The notes below the pieces were generated by a model, which did no database searches, was not told where the DNA came from, and saw nothing but the letters and a program-made list of their open reading frames with translations. Below are positions 30,419-39,685 of a stretch of 64,000 bases of DNA, piece after piece. A program made the translations under genes and the position numbers. Numbering within the stretch: position 1 is the stretch's first letter; every line of letters starts with the position of its first letter. This DNA comes from CAVRXT01 sp049644285 (GTDB lineage Bacteria > Acidobacteriota > Terriglobia > Acidiferrales > UBA7541): positions 1-64,000 of the forward strand of contig JBARRP010000163.1 in assembly GCA_049644285.1 (NCBI GenBank), given 5' to 3'.

Positions 30419-30573
30419 GGAGAAAGTACTTTTTCTGCAATTTGGAAAAGGCGTGCCCTAACGAAAATCGGAGTTGTCACGGAAACTCAGGAGTGCCTGT
30501 GCAACGGCCGCTGCTTTATCGAATCGAGAAGCGCATTTCCGTCTCCTGAGCTGGGTGGGTTACAATTGAGGTC

Positions 30574-31476
30574 ATGAAACTTTCTGGGATTTTTCCGCCG
30601 CTGACCACGCCGTTCGGCAACGACGGCGCGGTGAATCTCGCGGGCTTGCGCGAAAACATCAGCCTGTACAACCGCACACGCCTCGCCGGGTACGTTCTCA
30701 ACGGCTCGACTGGTGAATCGGTCCTGCTTCGCTGGTCTGAAATCGAGCAGATGTGGGCAGTGGCCAGGGAAGTTGCCGCGCCTGGGAAAATCATGATTGC
30801 CGGGACGGGCGCGGAATCCACTGCAGAGACCATTGAACATACCAATCGCGCGGCGGCGGCCGGGTACGATGCGGCCCTTGTTCGCACGCCGCACTATTAC
30901 AAACCGCAGATGACGGCCGATGCGCTGGTGGACTATTACCGGCGCGTCGCGGATGCGTCGAAGATCCCCATCATGGTGTATTCGGTTCCTATTTTTACGG
31001 GTTTGACGGTTGAAGCCCCAGTGATCGCACGGCTCGTTGAGCATGCCAACATCATCGGAATCAAAGACAGCTCGGGAAGCGTTGAGCGGATTTCGGAATT
31101 CCGCGCTTTGGTACCGGGACGATTCCAAATTTTGGTGGGAGGGGCTTCAACCTTGCATGAAGCGCTGGTGCGGGGCGCTGTCGGAGGGATCCTGGCGCTG
31201 GCATGCGCTTTGCCGGAGCTTTGCATCGAAGTTCATGAGGCCACGCTTGCCGGCGATACGATGCGCGCGCGAGCGGCACAAGAAAGGCTTCTCGCTCCTT
31301 CGGGCATCCTCGGCTCCAAATACGGAATTCCAGGACTGAAATATGCCCTCGACCGCCTGGGATACTTTGGCGGGCATCCGCGGTTGCCGCTCCAACCGGT
31401 TAGCGACGGGGCAAAACGCGAGATTGATGCAGCCCTAGCAAGCGTGATGCCGGCAGCCTCGACTCGCCAGTCCTAG
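30574..31476 (+). CDS. Dihydrodipicolinate synthase/N-acetylneuraminate lyase family aldolase
   Basis: 300-residue TIM-barrel lyase using a Schiff-base lysine. The lysine is in IIGIKDSSGSV, the acid/base Tyr in PIMVYSVP and the carboxylate-binding loop in NGSTGESVLL. The N-terminus KLSGIFPPLTTPF resembles 4-hydroxy-2-oxoglutarate aldolase-like members rather than classical DapA. No lysine-pathway neighbours are seen. It would cleave or form a 2-oxo acid with pyruvate; the exact substrate is not determined. It stands alone between carB and bshC. Confidence 0.88.
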   Translation: MKLSGIFPPLTTPFGNDGAVNLAGLRENISLYNRTRLAGYVLNGSTGESVLLRWSEIEQMWAVAREVAAPGKIMIAGTGAESTAETIEHTNRAAAAGYDAALVRTPHYYKPQMTADALVDYYRRVADASKIPIMVYSVPIFTGLTVEAPVIARLVEHANIIGIKDSSGSVERISEFRALVPGRFQILVGGASTLHEALVRGAVGGILALACALPELCIEVHEATLAGDTMRARAAQERLLAPSGILGSKYGIPGLKYALDRLGYFGGHPRLPLQPVSDGAKREIDAALASVMPAASTRQS

Positions 31477-31611
31477 CTCTGCTGGCACTGTGCCTCCATC
31501 GCGGATGGCGCGCGGCACAGCGCATCAGCCCATCACTTTAGACGCCAATCACCGTAGGATTTAAAGCGGAGTTGCTGCGTCCTTGAGGGCACATGTGTCA
31601 TCCTATGCCCC

Positions 31612-33222
31612 ATGGAGTGCCACTGTCTGCGGCTGACCGAGCTCCCTCACACCACCAAGCTTTTCGCTGACTACCTCGAAAATTTCGGCCGCGTTGCTAA
31701 GTGGTACGGTCATTCACCCGATGATACGGGCGTCGTGGAATCGGCCCGTGAGATCAAATTGGACTCGGGTATGCGCCGGGAAGTCGTTGGCATCCTCCGC
31801 GAACAGAACCAGCGTCTTGGGGCGGACGCGGCGGTCATGCGCAATATCGATCGCCTTGGGGAGGGCGCGGCTGCGATCGTTTCCGGCCAACAGGTGGGAC
31901 TCTTCACCGGGCCAGCCTACAGTTTCTATAAGGCAGTTTCGGCGGTTCGCTGGGCGGAGCACCTGACGTCGCGGGGCATCGACGCGGTTCCCATTTTCTG
32001 GCTGGCCACCGAGGACCACGATCTGGCGGAAATCAACCACTGCTTCTGGAAGGGACGCACCGGGATCATCGAGTTTGAGATGCCTGGGAAGGGCGAGCTC
32101 TCCGGCCGGCCTGTCGGAGAGGTGCTGCTGGGGGATGAAGTTGGCAATCTGGTGGAAACCGCGTCGGGATCTCTCGAGGGCGCCAGCTCGCCGGAGATCG
32201 CGGAGGCCTTGCGCGATTCTTATCGTGCGGGAGAGACATTCGGTTCGGCGTTTGGAAAGCTTTTGGCAAAGCTGCTGGCCGGGCGGGGAGTGATTTTGAT
32301 CGATCCGCTGGATGCGCGCCTTCATCGTTTGGCGAAGGATGTGTATCGTCGCGCGGCGGAGAAAGCCGGCGAGCTGCAGGAAGCGCTGTTGCGCCGGAGC
32401 AGAGAGCTTGATTCGGACGGTTATCATGTGCAGGTTCGCGTCACGCGGGAAACCACACTTTTGTTCTCGATCGTGGAGGGCGCGCGCCAGCCGCTGCGCA
32501 ACCGCAACGGCAAGTTCTCCCTTGGCAAGCAGGCCTTCACGCCCGCGGAACTTCTTGCTGCTATAGAAGAGGGGCCGGAGTTGTTTTCGGCCAATGTTCT
32601 GCTTCGTCCCATAATTCAGGATACGCTGTTGCCAACGGCGGCCTATTTGGCGGGGCCGGCCGAGGTGGCGTATTTCGCGCAGGCCGAAGTGATTTATCGG
32701 GACCTGTTGGGCCGGATGCCGGCGATTTTGCCGCGCCCAAGCTTCACCCTGGTCGAGCCGCAGATTGCACGCCTACTGAAAAAATATCAGCTTACGCCAT
32801 CCGACGCGTTGAGCGGGCGGCAGAGCCTGAAGTCAAAGCTTTCACTCAACACTCTGCCACGAGCTCTGACTTCGAGATTCGAGAAGGACGAAAGGACGTT
32901 GCGACGCCTCCTGAGGGCCTATCGAAAACCACTGGCGAGGCTGGATAAGACGCTTCTGGGAGCGCTCGAGACCACCGAGCGGAAGATGCTGTATCAAATT
33001 CAGAAGCTGCGAGGCAAGGCTGGCCGCGCTGAGAATTTCCGCACCGGCGTCCTCGATCGTCACGAAAAAGCGATCCTGGATTCCCTGTATCCTCATCGAG
33101 GGTTGCAGGAGCGCACCCTTTGTCTGCTGCCATTTCTTGCGTCGTTCGGGCCGGAGTTGCTCGACCGATTGACTGCTCACGCCGGACCGTCCGCCAAGGG
33201 GCATCAAGTTATCTTCCTGTGA
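31612..33222 (+). CDS. bshC: Bacillithiol biosynthesis cysteine-adding enzyme BshC
   Basis: 536 residues. The diagnostic BshC segment IVSGQQVGLFTGPAYSFYKA is present near residue 95, followed by VPIFWLATEDHDLAEINH and the long C-terminal coiled coil (LARLDKTLLGALETTERKM, YQIQKLRGKAGRA). BshC attaches Cys to GlcN-malate in bacillithiol synthesis, replacing glutathione as the main thiol. Neither bshA nor bshB is beside it. Catalysis by BshC homologues outside Firmicutes is not always established. Cytoplasmic. Confidence 0.88.
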   Translation: MECHCLRLTELPHTTKLFADYLENFGRVAKWYGHSPDDTGVVESAREIKLDSGMRREVVGILREQNQRLGADAAVMRNIDRLGEGAAAIVSGQQVGLFTGPAYSFYKAVSAVRWAEHLTSRGIDAVPIFWLATEDHDLAEINHCFWKGRTGIIEFEMPGKGELSGRPVGEVLLGDEVGNLVETASGSLEGASSPEIAEALRDSYRAGETFGSAFGKLLAKLLAGRGVILIDPLDARLHRLAKDVYRRAAEKAGELQEALLRRSRELDSDGYHVQVRVTRETTLLFSIVEGARQPLRNRNGKFSLGKQAFTPAELLAAIEEGPELFSANVLLRPIIQDTLLPTAAYLAGPAEVAYFAQAEVIYRDLLGRMPAILPRPSFTLVEPQIARLLKKYQLTPSDALSGRQSLKSKLSLNTLPRALTSRFEKDERTLRRLLRAYRKPLARLDKTLLGALETTERKMLYQIQKLRGKAGRAENFRTGVLDRHEKAILDSLYPHRGLQERTLCLLPFLASFGPELLDRLTAHAGPSAKGHQVIFL

Positions 33223-33304
33223 GCGCGCGGATTCCCGCGTGATTTTTCCCGTGTTAGAATGGCCGCATCGTGCTTAATTCCGAATTGTTCAGGGAGGTTC
33301 GTGC

Positions 33305-34324
33305 ATGAAAGTCACGGCGGGTAAACAAAAGGGAATGAAAGCCGTTTCGGACGCGCGGGGTGTGATTGGCGCCGCGGCGATGGATCAGCGCGGGTCGCTC
33401 AGGAGCGCGATTGCCAAAGACAAAGGGATCGACAAGAAGGACGTGACGCCGGAGATGATGGCGGAGTTCAAGGAGGCAGTGGTCCGCATCCTGACGCCGC
33501 ACGCGAGCGCCATCCTGTTGGATCCGGAATATGGGCTACGCGCGGCGAAGGCGAGGGCATCGAACGCAGGGCTGCTTCTCGCTTACGAGAATAGCGGCTA
33601 TGACAATACGCGGCCGGGACGGCTGCCCGACTTGCTCGATCACTGGTCGGCGCGCCGGCTGGTGGCGGCCGGAGCGGACTGCGTGAAGATTTTGCTCTAT
33701 TACACGCCGTTCGATTCGCGCGAGATCAATGAGACGAAGCACGCGTGGGTCGAGCGAATCGGCTCGGAATGCGCGGCGGTGGATGCACCGTTCTTCCTCG
33801 AATTCGTGGGCTACGAAGAAGGCGTCGACGAGAAGGGAATCGAATTCGCGCGGAAGAAGCCGGAAGTGGTCACTCGGAGCATGGAAGAATTCTCGAAGCC
33901 ACAGTATGGCGTGGACGTGTTGAAGGTGGAGGTTCCGGTCACCATGGCCTACGTTGCAGGCACGCGCTCCTGCAAGGGCGAGTCTGCCTACACGCGCGAG
34001 CAGGCCAAGGAGCACTTCCGCAAGGCTGCGGCGGTGGCCAAGAAACCTTTTATTTATTTGTCCGCCGGGGTGAGCAACGAGACTTTCTCGGAAACGCTCG
34101 AGCTTGCGGGCGAATCAGGCGTGAATTTCTCCGGAGTGCTCTGTGGACGAGCGACGTGGAAGGACGGCATACCCTTCTACGCGAAGAAGGGCCTGAAGGC
34201 GCTCGAGGACTGGCTGGCCGATCAGGGCGTGAAGAACATCAAGAACGTGAACGGCCGGCTGGCTGCGGCCAAGCCCTGGTTTAGCTTCTATGGAGCCAGC
34301 TCTGCCGCGGCTCTTGCGGATTAG
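33305..34324 (+). CDS. lacD: Tagatose 1,6-diphosphate aldolase family protein (LacD-like)
   Basis: 339-residue class I aldolase of the LacD family. Typical elements: AAAMDQRGSLRSAI, VRILTPHASAILLDPEYGL, ADCVKILLYYTP (active-site Lys), PFFLEFVGYEEG and PYIYLSAGVSNETF-like FIYLSAGVSNETFSETLELA. It would cleave tagatose 1,6-bisphosphate or a related sugar bisphosphate to triose phosphates. GGGAGG lies 10 bases before ATG 33305. yjbQ follows after seven bases. No lac or gat genes lie nearby, so the physiological substrate is open. Confidence 0.88.
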   Translation: MKVTAGKQKGMKAVSDARGVIGAAAMDQRGSLRSAIAKDKGIDKKDVTPEMMAEFKEAVVRILTPHASAILLDPEYGLRAAKARASNAGLLLAYENSGYDNTRPGRLPDLLDHWSARRLVAAGADCVKILLYYTPFDSREINETKHAWVERIGSECAAVDAPFFLEFVGYEEGVDEKGIEFARKKPEVVTRSMEEFSKPQYGVDVLKVEVPVTMAYVAGTRSCKGESAYTREQAKEHFRKAAAVAKKPFIYLSAGVSNETFSETLELAGESGVNFSGVLCGRATWKDGIPFYAKKGLKALEDWLADQGVKNIKNVNGRLAAAKPWFSFYGASSAAALAD

Positions 34325-34331
34325 TCCGGAA

Positions 34332-34772
34332 ATGCCGACGACCGGTAAAGCAGCCAAATCACAAACAGGCGCGACCATTCACACGCTCGAAGTGAAAACT
34401 TCGCGGCGCACGGAGTTGGTCGACGTCACTCGCGAAGTTGAGAGACTTGTCGCCGAGGCGGGCTGCACAAACGGGTCCTGCCAACTGTACGTCCCGCACA
34501 CGACCGCGGGCGTGATCATCAATGAAGGCGACGACCCGGCGGTTGCCCGAGACATCGAAACGACACTCGATCGCATGGTGCCGCGCGCGGGCGACTACCG
34601 TCACGCAGAAGGCAATTCCGACTCCCATATCAAGACTGCGATTGTGGGCGTTTCGGAGACGGTCTGGATCGAGGACGGACGGCTCGCGCTCGGGCGCTGG
34701 CAGGCAATTTTTTTCTGCGAATTCGACGGCCCGCGACGTCGCGAACTCCGCGTCAAGATTGTGTCTGACTAA
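34332..34772 (+). CDS. YjbQ/UPF0047 family protein (secondary thiamine-phosphate synthase type)
   Basis: 146 residues from ATG 34332. Conserved segments are CQLYVPHTTAGVIINEGDDP, DYRHAEGNSDSHIKTAIVG and LGRWQAIFFCEFDGPRRREL, with the His residues of the proposed metal/active site. This family can complement thiamine-phosphate synthase weakly, but its true role is unsettled. It starts seven bases after lacD and is co-transcribed with it. It is full length and cytoplasmic. Confidence 0.88.
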   Translation: MPTTGKAAKSQTGATIHTLEVKTSRRTELVDVTREVERLVAEAGCTNGSCQLYVPHTTAGVIINEGDDPAVARDIETTLDRMVPRAGDYRHAEGNSDSHIKTAIVGVSETVWIEDGRLALGRWQAIFFCEFDGPRRRELRVKIVSD

Positions 34773-34830
34773 CCGGCTGGCCGAATTCTGCTGTCCTCTT
34801 CTTCCCCTGTGGTGATAGGCTTTTCGTTCA

Positions 34831-35964
34831 ATGAGCCTGGGTATCTACGTTCAGGTGCCGTTCTGCCAGACGAAGTGCACGTACTGTAATTTCCATACGG
34901 GCGTCTTCCCGAGGAACCTCTATTCACCCTACGTTAGTGCGGTGTGCCGGGAGATTGCGACGAGTGCGGTGCCTGTCTCCCTGCCGGTCGACACGATTTA
35001 CATCGGTGGAGGAACGCCGAGCCTTCTGGAACCGGCGGCTCTTGAGCGAATGCTTGAGTGTATCCGCGGGCATTGTCGCTGCGAGATCGAAGAAGTCACT
35101 CTTGAAGCTGATCCCGAAACGGTTACAGCCGAAAATGCTCGCGCCTGGGGTGCCGCGCGAATCAATCGAATCAGCCTGGGCGCGCAGTCGTTTAACGACC
35201 AGGAATTGCAAGCGGCCGGACGGATGCATCGCCGGGCGGACACTGCAAATGCAGTGAGGTGGCTGCGGGACGCGGGATTCGCGAATGTTAGCGTGGATTT
35301 GATCGCGGGGCTTCCGCATCAGACCCGGGTCACGTGGGAAGATTCAGTCGGGAATCTTCTGCGGCTCCGGCCCGAGCATGTGTCGATCTATATGATGGAA
35401 ATTGACGAAGGAAGCCGGCTGGGCAGGGAAGTACTGTCAGGGGGACACCGGTACAGCGCGGACTTGCTGCCTGCGGACGACGCGATGGCGGATTTCTACG
35501 AGGATGCTTCCGAGCGGCTGGCGGCCGAGGGCTACGAACACTACGAGATTTCGAATTGGGCGCTGCCCGGATATCGTTCCCGCCATAACCTGAAGTATTG
35601 GCGCAGGGAGCCTTATCTTGGGTTTGGCGCGGGCGCGCACTCCTTCGATGGGCACAGGCGCTGGTCAAACGCGCACGATCCAGCGGCGTACGTTTCCGCG
35701 ATCGAGCAAGGCCGCTCTCCGATCGATCAAGAGGGTGTGCTGACGCCGCAAGAGGAACTCGACGAGGAGCTCTTCCTGGGCTTGCGTCAGCTCGAAGGGA
35801 TCAACCTGGGACAAATTGAATCCCGGTACAAGGTGGATCTCCGGAATCGAGTGAAGGGTCTCGAACAGCAGGGCCTGGTCGAATTCGACGGCGAGCGGGT
35901 GCGGCTGGCCGCGGCGCGGCTGACTGTTTCAAACGAGGTCTTCGTGGAGTTGCTGGGCCAATAA
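34831..35964 (+). CDS. hemW: Radical SAM heme chaperone HemW
   Basis: 377 residues. The radical SAM cluster motif is C12-x3-C16-x2-C19 in VPFCQTKCTYCNFHTG. Typical features follow: DTIYIGGGTPSLL, NRISLGAQSFNDQEL and the HemW_C domain (LFLGLRQLEGINL). HemW binds heme and delivers it to respiratory enzymes and is often misannotated as coproporphyrinogen oxidase. True HemN has extra cysteines that are not seen here. It starts about 60 bases after yjbQ. Confidence 0.92.
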   Translation: MSLGIYVQVPFCQTKCTYCNFHTGVFPRNLYSPYVSAVCREIATSAVPVSLPVDTIYIGGGTPSLLEPAALERMLECIRGHCRCEIEEVTLEADPETVTAENARAWGAARINRISLGAQSFNDQELQAAGRMHRRADTANAVRWLRDAGFANVSVDLIAGLPHQTRVTWEDSVGNLLRLRPEHVSIYMMEIDEGSRLGREVLSGGHRYSADLLPADDAMADFYEDASERLAAEGYEHYEISNWALPGYRSRHNLKYWRREPYLGFGAGAHSFDGHRRWSNAHDPAAYVSAIEQGRSPIDQEGVLTPQEELDEELFLGLRQLEGINLGQIESRYKVDLRNRVKGLEQQGLVEFDGERVRLAAARLTVSNEVFVELLGQ

Positions 35965-36005
35965 GGAAGAGGCACCAGTCCCAACGCTGGCAGTATTTTA
36001 CGCTG

Positions 36006-36036
36006 AGATTCTTCGGCCTGACGGGCTCAGAATGGC
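36006..36036 (+). repeat. REP-like palindromic element, copy C
   Basis: AGATTCTTCGGCCTGACGGG continuing CTCAGAATGGC, with outer stem ATTCT/AGAAT. It lies between hemW and the threonine aldolase gene and is followed 60 bases later by another copy. Confidence 0.6.
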
Positions 36037-36096
36037 AGACTCAACTTTTACGGTCTCGAAGACAGGGCTAGACTGCGTGCGGGGAGATCGTAGCTA

Positions 36097-36133
36097 AGAT
36101 TCTTCGCTCCGATTTCGTCGGGCTCAGAATGAC
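36097..36133 (+). repeat. REP-like palindromic element, copy D
   Basis: AGATTCTTCGCTCCGA, then TTTCGTCGGGCTCAGAATGACG, with outer stem ATTCT/AGAAT and a longer loop than copies A, B and E. It is the second of two copies in the 260-base gap before the threonine aldolase gene. Confidence 0.65.
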
Positions 36134-36223
36134 GGGATGGATTTTGCGGGCTCGGAGGCAGGACTAAACGTGTACGAAAAGACAGCGACGAAAACCGCAG
36201 ATGCAAGTGATTCGGATCGCAAG

Positions 36224-37285
36224 ATGAGTACGACCGTGGACCTGCGCAGCGACACGGTGACGCGTCCTATGGCAGCGATGCGCCGGGCGATGGCGGAAGC
36301 CGAAGTCGGCGATGACGTTTACGGTGAAGATCCGACGGCGAACCGTTTGCAGGCCCGCGCCGCCGAACTATTCGGGCGCGAGGCGGCCCTGTTTGTTCCC
36401 TCCGGGTGCATGGGCAACCTGATTTCGATCAAGATATGGACGCAGCCGACCAACGAGGTGATCTGCGAAGAGCGCGCGCACGTCAATCAATACGAGCTGG
36501 CTTCGATGTCGGCCATCGCAGGGTGCATGCCCCGCGCCACGTTCGCGCCGGACGGCATTCTGACCTGGGACCGGATCGAGCCGCTGATTCGAGAGAAAAT
36601 CTACTACGACTCGCAGACCGCTCTCGTCTGCCTGGAAAATACGAGCAACATGGCGGGAGGCACCGTCTATCCGCCGGCGATCGCAGAGGAAATCTGCGAT
36701 CGCGTTCACGAAGCTGGATTGCATGTGCATCTCGATGGAGCGCGCATATTCAACGCGGCCGTGGCCCTGGGTCGCAGCGTCGCCGAGATGACGCGGAAAT
36801 TCGACTCCATAATGTTTTGCCTGTCGAAGGGCCTTGGTGCACCAGTAGGTTCGATGATCGTGGGCTCGAGCGATTTCATCGAGAAGGCGCGCATGCTTCG
36901 AAAGTTGCTGGGCGGCGGAATGCGCCAGATGGGCGTGCTGGCAGCGGCGGGATTGGTGGCGCTCGAGGAAACGCCAAAGATTCTGCATCGCGACCATGAG
37001 AATGCCCGCTATTTGGCGGAAGGTTTGGCGGCGATTCGAGGCGTGAAGATCGATGCGAAGAAAGTCGTCACAAATATCGTGATCTTCGATGTGAAGGGCA
37101 CAGGGAAGACCGCTGCAGAAATATGCGACCAACTCGGCAAGCGCAGCGTTCTTTGTGCGCCGACCGACAAATACCTGATCCGGATGGTTACGCATTACGA
37201 CGTCGATCGCGCCGGAATCGACCGTGCGCTCGCAGCCATGGCCGAAATTCTCAGGGGGCACGCTCCTGCCGTCGGCGCTCACTAG
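36224..37285 (+). CDS. ltaE: Low-specificity L-threonine aldolase
   Basis: 353-residue PLP enzyme cleaving threonine or allo-threonine to glycine and acetaldehyde. The N-terminus VDLRSDTVTRPMAAMRRAM, GDDVYGEDPTANRLQ, the cofactor region LHVHLDGARIFNAAVALG and the PLP lysine in SIMFCLSKGLGAPVGSM are all present. ATG 36224 gives the family N-terminus; the in-frame extension from 36137 crosses the repeat region and was rejected. Monocistronic, cytoplasmic tetramer expected. Confidence 0.92.
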   Translation: MSTTVDLRSDTVTRPMAAMRRAMAEAEVGDDVYGEDPTANRLQARAAELFGREAALFVPSGCMGNLISIKIWTQPTNEVICEERAHVNQYELASMSAIAGCMPRATFAPDGILTWDRIEPLIREKIYYDSQTALVCLENTSNMAGGTVYPPAIAEEICDRVHEAGLHVHLDGARIFNAAVALGRSVAEMTRKFDSIMFCLSKGLGAPVGSMIVGSSDFIEKARMLRKLLGGGMRQMGVLAAAGLVALEETPKILHRDHENARYLAEGLAAIRGVKIDAKKVVTNIVIFDVKGTGKTAAEICDQLGKRSVLCAPTDKYLIRMVTHYDVDRAGIDRALAAMAEILRGHAPAVGAH

Positions 37286-37376
37286 CCTTGCGTATGCGAG
37301 GAAACTGACACGGGGGCGTGCAGTCGTCAACGTAGCCGCGAGGAAGCTGATTCTTAGCGGGAGATGCTCCGCAAGG

Positions 37377-37445
37377 CATCCGGAGCGCAAAAGGCGCACT
37401 TCGCTCCGCAAAACACATCCGGAGCGCAAACACCGCGCTGCGCTC
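37377..37445 (+). repeat. Direct repeat pair related to the REP-like family
   Basis: CATCCGGAGCGCAAA occurs at about 37378 and again at 37416, each followed by a CGCTCCGC or CGCTGCGCTC segment. Together they form nested palindromes (TCCGGAGCG with CGCTCCG). The second half ends in CGCTGCGCTCAGCCTGAC, like the core of the other copies. It fills most of the gap before the M2 peptidase gene. Confidence 0.5.
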
Positions 37446-37533
37446 AGCCTGACAGCCCAATGGGAACGTGTGTCACCTATTTCGGTTACGCGGCGCTAGC
37501 GCCGCCGGCACCTTAGAGCACCGGGGGTGGGAA

Positions 37534-39396
37534 ATGGGGGCAAGGGAGACGCTTCGCGCCGCTTATTTAAGAATTGGTCTTTCAGCAATTTTGATGGCGG
37601 GTGGAATGATGGCTCTAAACGCAGGAAGCGCTTCCGATGCTGCCAAGCGAGCTAAGGCCGCGGCCCCGACGCCAGACGAAGCGCGCCAGTTTATCGAGTC
37701 TGCCGAGAAGCGACTGCTAGACCTTTGGATCAAAGAGCAGCGCGCTTCGTGGGTTCAGGAAACTTTTATTACCGACGATACGGAGAGAATGGCTGCGGAG
37801 GCGGACCGGGCGGTGAAGGCTGCGACCGTGGAACTTGTGGAGCAGGCGCGCCGCTTCGAGGGGCTAGAGCTCCCCGAAGATGTGGCCCGGAAGCTCATGC
37901 TCCTCAGACACTCGGTGGAAATACCGTCGCCGCGCGATCCCGCGGAGCAAGCCGAGCTTTCCCAGATTCTCGCCTCACTTCAAAGCGACTACGGGAAGGG
38001 GAAGTGGTGTCCCGATGACGCGCGGGGGAAGTGCCTTTCGCTGAACGAAATGGAAAACATTCTGGCCACCAGCCGCGACCCGAATGAGCTGCAACGGGTA
38101 TGGGTCGGTTGGCATGCGATCGCGCCACCAATGCGCAAGCGATATGCACGAATGGTTGTGCTGGCCAATAAGGGCGCACGCGACATGGGTTTTCCGGAGG
38201 TGGGCGCGATGTGGCGCTCGGGTTACGACATGTCACCCGAGGCATTCAGTGCTGAACTGGACCGGTTGTGGCAGCAGGTGCGGCCGCTTTACGTTTCGCT
38301 GCACGCTTACGTCCGCACGCAGCTCGTAAAGAAATATGGTCCGTCAGTGATCCGCGAGGACGCACCCATTCCCGCGCATCTGCTGGGGAACATGTGGGCG
38401 CAAGAGTGGGGGAACATTTATCCGCTGGTGGCGCCTCCGAATGCCGATCCGGGTTATGACCTGAGCGAAATTCTGAAAGCCACGAAGGTAGACCCTCCTG
38501 GGATGGTGCGCTACGGCGAGCGGTTCTTCATGTCGCTGGGGTTCCCTGCGCTGCCGCAGGCATTTTGGGAGCGGTCGATGTTCACGAAGCCGCCCGACCG
38601 GGAGGTGGTGTGCCACGCAAGCGCCTGGGACATCGATTTTGTGGAAGATTTGCGCATCAAGATGTGCATCGAGCCGAAGGCCGAAGACTTCACGGCCATT
38701 CACCATGAACTCGGCCACAATTTCTACCAGCGGGCGTACGACACGCAGCCGCCTCTTTTCCGCGACAGCGCGAACGACGGTTTCCACGAGGCCATCGGCG
38801 ATACGATCGCGCTATCGGTGACGCCAGAATACCTGAAGCAGATCGGTTTGCTCGACTCGGTTCCACCCGCTTCCGCGGACATCGGCCTGTTGATGAACCG
38901 AGCCTTGTCCAAGGTCGCTTTCTTGCCCTTCGGGTTGCTGATCGATAAGTGGCGCTGGGGCGTCTTTTCGGGACAAATCGCGCCTGCGGATTACAACAAG
39001 GCGTGGTGGGAGCTGCGGCGCCAGTATCAGGGAGTGGCGCCGCCGGTGGACCGCAGCGAAGCGGATCTTGATCCCGGCGCGAAATACCACGTCGCGGCCA
39101 ATGTGCCTTACGCGCGCTATTTCCTGGCAGCGATTTTGCAGTTTCAGTTTCACCGAGGACTATGCCGCGCCGCCGGCTATATGGGGCCGCTGCATCGATG
39201 TTCGATCTACAACAACAAAGAAGTGGGCGCGAGGCTAAACAAGATGCTGGCGATGGGGAAGAGGCGTCCTTGGCCGGAAGCCCTCGAGGCGCTCACCGGC
39301 GAAAAGCAGATGGACGCTACCGCGATGCTCGATTATTTCGCCCCGCTCAAGCAGTGGCTCGACGACCAAAACAAGGGCCACAGGGTGGATTGGTAG
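37534..39396 (+). CDS. Secreted M2-family peptidyl-dipeptidase (ACE-like)
   Basis: 620 residues from ATG 37534, with an export signal (LRIGLSAILMAGGMMALNAG). The zinc motif is HHELGHNFYQRAYD and the third ligand sits in FHEAIGDTIAL about 25 residues later, as in angiotensin-converting enzyme. GNMWAQEWGNIYPL and MCIEPKAEDF are also M2 features. It would remove C-terminal dipeptides from peptides in the periplasm. It is the second of three secreted zinc peptidases in this window. The frame is intact. Confidence 0.93.
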   Translation: MGARETLRAAYLRIGLSAILMAGGMMALNAGSASDAAKRAKAAAPTPDEARQFIESAEKRLLDLWIKEQRASWVQETFITDDTERMAAEADRAVKAATVELVEQARRFEGLELPEDVARKLMLLRHSVEIPSPRDPAEQAELSQILASLQSDYGKGKWCPDDARGKCLSLNEMENILATSRDPNELQRVWVGWHAIAPPMRKRYARMVVLANKGARDMGFPEVGAMWRSGYDMSPEAFSAELDRLWQQVRPLYVSLHAYVRTQLVKKYGPSVIREDAPIPAHLLGNMWAQEWGNIYPLVAPPNADPGYDLSEILKATKVDPPGMVRYGERFFMSLGFPALPQAFWERSMFTKPPDREVVCHASAWDIDFVEDLRIKMCIEPKAEDFTAIHHELGHNFYQRAYDTQPPLFRDSANDGFHEAIGDTIALSVTPEYLKQIGLLDSVPPASADIGLLMNRALSKVAFLPFGLLIDKWRWGVFSGQIAPADYNKAWWELRRQYQGVAPPVDRSEADLDPGAKYHVAANVPYARYFLAAILQFQFHRGLCRAAGYMGPLHRCSIYNNKEVGARLNKMLAMGKRRPWPEALEALTGEKQMDATAMLDYFAPLKQWLDDQNKGHRVDW

Positions 39397-39442
39397 CGCG
39401 GGGCGAGTCGTGCTCTCGTTCGAGGCGGGACCAGGCAACCGC

Positions 39443-39537
39443 AGATTCCTCGCTGCGCTCGGAATGACGTCCGGTCGAAGGACACGACCGGTGGCGCGTT
39501 TCCGAGAGCTCATCTCGATCGCTGCGCTCGGAATGAC
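39443..39537 (+). repeat. Two REP-like copies (E, F) before the acyl-CoA dehydrogenase gene
   Basis: Copy E (39443-39468) reads AGATTCC, TCGCTGCGCTC, GGAATGAC with stem ATTCC/GGAAT. Copy F (39512-39537) repeats ATCGCTGCGCTCGGAATGAC but its left arm is degenerate. They lie in the 290-base gap after the M2 peptidase gene. Confidence 0.7.
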
Positions 39538-39685
39538 CGCTCGGTTGAGGGAAATGCCGGCCGGCGTTTCCGGGGCGCATCTCGACCAGCTTACTGTAGA
39601 CCCTCGCCGCACTGGGCCGCGGCAATCCCTATGGTATAAATACATGTTGGGCTCGATAGCATCTTTCGCCTTCGTGCGAGGTGAC

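Noticed and set aside
37377..37445. CRISPR-like direct repeats
   Set aside because: Only two units, palindromic, with a short unequal gap and no cas genes; they belong to the REP-like family.
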